In this document: piece after piece, positions 59,546-64,000 of the stretch
Layout of the letters: each line of letters opens with the position of its first letter
Numbering within the stretch: the stretch's first letter is position 1
DNA from: Xanthobacter dioxanivorans
GTDB taxonomy: Bacteria > Pseudomonadota > Alphaproteobacteria > Rhizobiales > Xanthobacteraceae
Direction of reading: 5' to 3'
Length of the DNA stretch: 64,000 bases
Assembly: GCF_016807805.1 (NCBI RefSeq)
Contig: NZ_CP063362.1
Location: forward strand, 868,001 to 932,000
The notes under the pieces: generated by a model
The model's database searches: none
What the model was told of the DNA's origin: nothing
Seen by the model: the letters and a program-made list of their open reading frames with translations, nothing else
Program-made: the position numbers and the translations under genes

Positions 59546-60616
59546 TCAGCGCACGTCGGCGCCCACGGCGTCGGCCACCGCGGCGAAGCCGTCCGCCTTG
59601 AGGCGGGCGGCGAGGTCCGCCTTGATCCGGCCGACCAGGCCCGGCCCGTGGAACACCAGGGCGGAATAAAGCTGCACCAGGCTCGCCCCGGCGCGGATCT
59701 TCGCATAGGCGTCCGCCCCGGAGCCGATGCCGCCCGCGCCGATGAGCGGCAGCCGGCCGCCCACCAGGCGGGAAAGCGCGGCGAGGCGCTCGGTGGACAG
59801 CGCCATCAGCGGCTTGCCGGACAGGCCGCCGGCCTCGCTCCTGTGCCCGCTCCTGAGGCTCGCCGGGCGCGACAGGGTGGTGTTGCCCATGACGATGCCG
59901 TCCACGCCGGTGCGCAGCGCCACCTCCGCCACGTCGGCGAGGGCCGCGTCGTCGAGGTCCGGCGCCACCTTCACCAGCAGGGGCGGACGGCCCGCCGGAT
60001 CGGGAATGGAGGCGTTGCGCACGGCGATGAGATGGGCCAGCAGCGCCTCCATCTCGGACCGCGCCTGCAGCGCGCGCAGGCCGGGCGTGTTGGGGGAGGA
60101 GACGTTGCACACCACGTAGTCGGCCAGCCGGCAGGTGGCGGAGACGCCGGCGGCATAGTCCTCCAGCGTGTCCTCGCTCTCCTTGTTCTTCCCCACGTTC
60201 GCCCCGACGATGCCGGTGGCACCGGCGGACCGGCGCTTGCCGAGCCGGTAGACGAAGGGGGCAAGGCCCTCGCTGTTGAAGCCGAAGCGGTTGATCACCG
60301 CCTCGTCCTCATCCAGCCGGAACAGGCGCGGCATGGGGTTGCCCGGCTGCGGGCGGGGCGTCACGGTGCCGGCCTCCACGAAGCCGAAGCCGAGGCGCAT
60401 CACCTGGTCCGCCACCTCGCAATGCTTGTCGAAGCCGGCCGCCAGCCCCACCGGATTGGGGAAGGCGATGCCCCATACCCGCGTCGCCAGCACCGGATCA
60501 TCCGGTCCGGACAGCTCCGGCACGAGCCCGGTCTTCAGCGCGCGCACGGCGAGGCCGTGGGCGCGCTCGGGCGAGACGAAGCGGAAGAACGGCCGGACGA
60601 GGGCGTAGACATCCAT
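59546..60616 (-). CDS. pyrD: Dihydroorotate dehydrogenase (quinone), class 2
   Basis: PyrD oxidises dihydroorotate to orotate in pyrimidine synthesis, passing electrons to the quinone pool. It is 356 aa; the N-terminal helical extension (YALVRPFFRFVSPERAH) marks the membrane-associated class 2 enzyme. FMN and substrate motifs are GFDKHCEVADQV, RFGFNSEG, the catalytic serine in NVSSPNTPGLR, and LIGAGGIGSG. It is 6 bases after pyrE. Confidence 0.96.
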   Translation of the reverse strand: MDVYALVRPFFRFVSPERAHGLAVRALKTGLVPELSGPDDPVLATRVWGIAFPNPVGLAAGFDKHCEVADQVMRLGFGFVEAGTVTPRPQPGNPMPRLFRLDEDEAVINRFGFNSEGLAPFVYRLGKRRSAGATGIVGANVGKNKESEDTLEDYAAGVSATCRLADYVVCNVSSPNTPGLRALQARSEMEALLAHLIAVRNASIPDPAGRPPLLVKVAPDLDDAALADVAEVALRTGVDGIVMGNTTLSRPASLRSGHRSEAGGLSGKPLMALSTERLAALSRLVGGRLPLIGAGGIGSGADAYAKIRAGASLVQLYSALVFHGPGLVGRIKADLAARLKADGFAAVADAVGADVR

Positions 60617-60622
60617 CCGGCG

Positions 60623-61321
60623 TCACTCGCCGGTGGTGGCGGTGCCGCCGTGGGCCTTCGACCAGCTGTGGGGATCGTGCAGGAACGCCTCGATCTGCGC
60701 GATCTGCGCCGATTCGAATCGGTTCATGGACTTGACCACCGCCAGCACGTCCCACCAGGTGGCGAGGCGGTGCAGGGTGAGGCCGGCGTCCTCCAGGATG
60801 CCCGAGGCCTCCGAGAAGATGTCGTAATAAAAGAAGACGAAGCAGTGCGAGCACTCGGCGCCGGCCGTGCGCAGGGCGTTGACGAAATTCACCTTGCTCT
60901 TGCCGTCGGTGGTCAGGTCCTCCACCAGCAGCACGCGCTGGCCGGGGGCGAGGTGGCCCTCGATCTGGGCGTTGCGGCCGAAGCCCTTGGGCTTCTTGCG
61001 CACATACTGCATGGGCAGCATCAGCCGGTCGGCGACCCAGGCCGCGAACGGAATGCCGGCGGTCTCGCCGCCGACCACGGCATCGAACTGCTCGTAGCCG
61101 ATCTCGCGGAAGATGGTGGAGATGCCGAAATCCACCAGCGTCTGGCGGACCCGGGGGAAGGAGATCAGCCGCCGGCAGTCGATATAGACCGGGCTGGCCC
61201 AACCGGAGGTGAAGATGAACGGTTCCCCGGAGGAAAAGCGGACCGCCTCCACCTCGAGCAGCATCCGCGCGGTCTGCTCGGCGATGGTAGCCTTGTCCGG
61301 GAATGCGGTGACGTTCGCCAT
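60623..61321 (-). CDS. pyrE: Orotate phosphoribosyltransferase
   Basis: PyrE attaches orotate to PRPP to give OMP. It is 232 aa. The PRPP motif is [13 protein letters not shown], with [12 protein letters not shown] and RKKPKGFGR forming the active site. It is a longer PyrE (alphaproteobacterial type) with the C-terminal [17 protein letters not shown]. The start giving [10 protein letters not shown] was chosen over an upstream frame with no homology. Operon pyrE-pyrD. Confidence 0.95.
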   Translation of the reverse strand: MANVTAFPDKATIAEQTARMLLEVEAVRFSSGEPFIFTSGWASPVYIDCRRLISFPRVRQTLVDFGISTIFREIGYEQFDAVVGGETAGIPFAAWVADRLMLPMQYVRKKPKGFGRNAQIEGHLAPGQRVLLVEDLTTDGKSKVNFVNALRTAGAECSHCFVFFYYDIFSEASGILEDAGLTLHRLATWWDVLAVVKSMNRFESAQIAQIEAFLHDPHSWSKAHGGTATTGE

Positions 61322-61456
61322 GGAAAGTGGGCCTCGGTCGCAGGACTGTGACGCGCATATATCAGAGCCGCGCCGCATTGCGACAGCCCATGCGGCACAG
61401 TTCCCGCCTTCCTTGCCGCCTTCCTTGCCGCCTTCCGTCCCGCCGTCGCGACCGCC

Positions 61457-62071
61457 TCAGGCCGCCCGGGCGAGGCGCCGGGCGTGGTCGAGGGCCATTT
61501 CCAGCCGGTCGTTGCCCCAGAACAGCGCGCCGTCGGCGGCGATGAAGGTGGGCGCGCCGAAGACGCCCTCGGCCCTGGCCGCCTCGGTCTGGGCCCGGAG
61601 GCGGTCCTTGTTCTCCTGGCGCTCCGCCTCGTCGATGACCTCCTCGAAGAAGTGCCCGAGCCCGGCCAGCAGGTGGTAGATGGTCTCCCGGTCGGCGATG
61701 TCGCGGCCCTCGGCGAATTCGGCCCGGTACACCGCGCGGGTGAAGGCGGGGCGGCAGGCGTCGTTGAGATGGAGCGCCACGCGGGCCGCCAGCAGGCTGT
61801 TGACCGGAAACGGATCGGGCCGCCGCAGGGGCGGCAGGTGGTAGAGTTCCGCCAGCCGCGTCACATCCGCCCACATGTGGACGTTCTTGTCCGGGTCGGA
61901 GACCAGGGGGGAGGTGGCATGGCCCTTGGCGGCGAAGATCGGCCCCAGGAGGAACGGCTTCCAGGCGATCCGCACATCGGCGCCTTCCGCCAGCGCGGCG
62001 ATTCGCGCCGCGGCGAGGTAGGAGTAGGGCGAGGAGAAGTCGTAATAGAAATCGAGGGGGGCGCTGGCCAT
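61457..62071 (-). CDS. 2-hydroxychromene-2-carboxylate isomerase-like (DsbA/kappa-GST fold) protein
   Basis: A 204-aa thioredoxin-fold protein of the HCCA isomerase family. The glutathione-binding serine is in YYDFSSPYSYLAA (serine in place of the DsbA CxxC), and FGAPTFIAADGALFWGNDRL is the C-terminal family motif. HCCA isomerase acts in naphthalene degradation, but many homologues lie outside such pathways, as here. AGGA precedes the chosen ATG; another ATG lies 21 bases upstream. Confidence 0.88.
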   Translation of the reverse strand: MASAPLDFYYDFSSPYSYLAAARIAALAEGADVRIAWKPFLLGPIFAAKGHATSPLVSDPDKNVHMWADVTRLAELYHLPPLRRPDPFPVNSLLAARVALHLNDACRPAFTRAVYRAEFAEGRDIADRETIYHLLAGLGHFFEEVIDEAERQENKDRLRAQTEAARAEGVFGAPTFIAADGALFWGNDRLEMALDHARRLARAA

Positions 62072-62169
62072 GGGCTTATCCTGCCTGTACATCGCCTGCC
62101 GACTGTGCGGCGGAGCGAGGGCCTTTCGCAAGAGCTCCGGATCAAGGCGGGGCGGGAGCGGGTGACACT

Positions 62170-62997
62170 TTGAAGTGGGTGGTGTTCTTCGCGCTGGTGA
62201 CCGGGGCCGCCGTGGCGATCCTGTTCACCGTCTTCCCGCAATGGGACATGGCCATCTCCAGCCTGTTCTGGGATGCCTCGCGGCGCAATTTCGCGCTCGC
62301 CGCCGCGCCGTGGGCCCGGACCGCCCGCTCCCTCGCCAACTATATCCCCTGGGCCATCGCCGCCCCGGCCTTCGCCGCCATCGTGCTGAAACTGATCTTC
62401 CCAGCGGGAAAAATGTTCATGCCGGCGCGGGCGGCGGTGCTGCTGGCCCTCACCATGGCGGTGGGGCCGGGCCTCATCGTCAACGGCATCCTGAAACAGG
62501 AATGGGGCCGGCCGCGCCCGGTGCACGTGGACAGCTTCGGCGGCAAGGACGCGTTCAAGTCCTGGTATGAAACCGACGGCACCTGCCCCGGCAACTGCTC
62601 CTTTGTCTCCGGCGAGGGCGCGCTGGGCTTCTGGCTGACGGCGCCGGCGAGCCTCGTGCCGGGGCCGGCGGGGGCGGTGGCCATGGTGGCGGCGGTGACC
62701 TTCGGCGCCGTCGCCGGCGGCCTGCGCATCGCCTTTGGCGGCCACTTCTTCACCGACGTGGTGTTCTCCGCCGTCCTCGTGGTGCTGATCGTCGCCCTCA
62801 CCCGCCTGTGGCTCTACGACCGCGCCCGCCCGCCGACCGACGACCAGGTGGAACGGGCCATCGGCCGCATCGGTCTCGGCCTCCACGCTTTCGTGCGCAT
62901 GGCCTGGCGGTCGGCGATCCGTCTTGCCCGCCTCGTCTGGCGCGGCGGGCGCGCCGTTGCGGCGCGCTACTTGCCACGGCGCGGCGCCGGCCTATAG
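62170..62997 (+). CDS. PAP2-family membrane phosphatase
   Basis: A 275-aa membrane protein with about five or six helices and the three PAP2 active-site motifs: KQEWGRPRP, CSFVSGEGA (the usual PSGH is SGEG here) and GGLRIAFGGHFFTDV. Phosphatases of this type act on lipid phosphates such as undecaprenyl diphosphate, phosphatidate or lipid A. The GEG in motif 2 lacks the usual histidine, as seen in some LpxE-like members. No ATG is near; TTG at 62170 is the best start, with GGGAGCGGG upstream. Confidence 0.85.
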   Translation: MKWVVFFALVTGAAVAILFTVFPQWDMAISSLFWDASRRNFALAAAPWARTARSLANYIPWAIAAPAFAAIVLKLIFPAGKMFMPARAAVLLALTMAVGPGLIVNGILKQEWGRPRPVHVDSFGGKDAFKSWYETDGTCPGNCSFVSGEGALGFWLTAPASLVPGPAGAVAMVAAVTFGAVAGGLRIAFGGHFFTDVVFSAVLVVLIVALTRLWLYDRARPPTDDQVERAIGRIGLGLHAFVRMAWRSAIRLARLVWRGGRAVAARYLPRRGAGL

Positions 62998-63039
62998 TCC
63001 GCGCCGCTTTGTTCACCTTGAAAACCCCCGAGAGACGTG

Positions 63040-64000
<961 letters not shown>

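Noticed and set aside
60710..60730. The palindrome CCGATTCGAATCGG within pyrE
   Set aside because: It lies inside conserved coding sequence for the PyrE C-terminus and is most likely chance.

Overview
The window is GC-rich, densely coding alphaproteobacterial chromosome. Nif gene order, a 2[4Fe-4S] FdxN, an oxygen-sensitive type NifA, a molybdenum storage protein and the Rhizobiales-style fabA-fabB-fabI and lptC-lptA-lptB-rpoN blocks suggest a free-living or associative diazotroph of the Rhizobiales. Xanthobacteraceae (Xanthobacter or Azorhizobium relatives) is the best guess, by gene content only.

Region 1 (1-15,021, all minus strand) is a nitrogen-fixation island read as nifA, fdxN, sufBCDS, nifHDKEN; nifN runs off the left edge. 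nifH and fdxN each have a complete NifA-type control region: paired TGT-N10-ACA activator sites, an IHF-like site and a sigma-54 -24/-12 promoter. GC-rich hairpins sit in the nifH/nifD, nifD/nifK and nifK/nifE gaps. NifK carries Tyr99 and Ala188 (a variant P-cluster environment), and NifE ends in two tandem BFD-like [2Fe-2S] modules. The suf genes presumably supply Fe-S clusters to nitrogenase.

Region 2 (15.2-31.5 kb): a GGDEF-EAL protein insulated from nifA by a terminator; coaBC-dut; an Rrf2 regulator with cysK; a DnaA-domain-IV-like protein with a DUF6456 protein; an aromatic amino acid decarboxylase; ilvD; two secreted cyanovirin-type (CVNH) proteins; an RNase D-like exonuclease; and LPS export genes lptC-lptA-lptB.

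Region 3 (31.5-42 kb): rpoN, which encodes the sigma factor nif requires, then ohr/ohrR, an alpha/beta hydrolase, a symporter-type hybrid histidine kinase, and ubiE-ubiB.

Region 4 (42-53.1 kb): a GntR / DUF2848 / branched-chain amino acid type ABC importer cluster, then a molybdenum neighbourhood: an unusual AAA+ ATPase convergent with mosB-mosA, and mog for cofactor synthesis.

Region 5 (53.2-64 kb): a CDF metal transporter, a DUF4239 membrane protein, fabA-fabB-fabI with a DsbA-fold protein that has lost its active-site cysteines, mscL, pyrE-pyrD, a 2-hydroxychromene-2-carboxylate isomerase-like protein, a PAP2 phosphatase, and the 5' part of argG.

Four otherwise intact conserved genes (sufC, nifA, dut, lptA) are each broken by what looks like one missing base in or beside a short G/C run. 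This pattern suggests uncorrected homopolymer undercalls, so I annotate them as frameshifted CDS rather than true pseudogenes.
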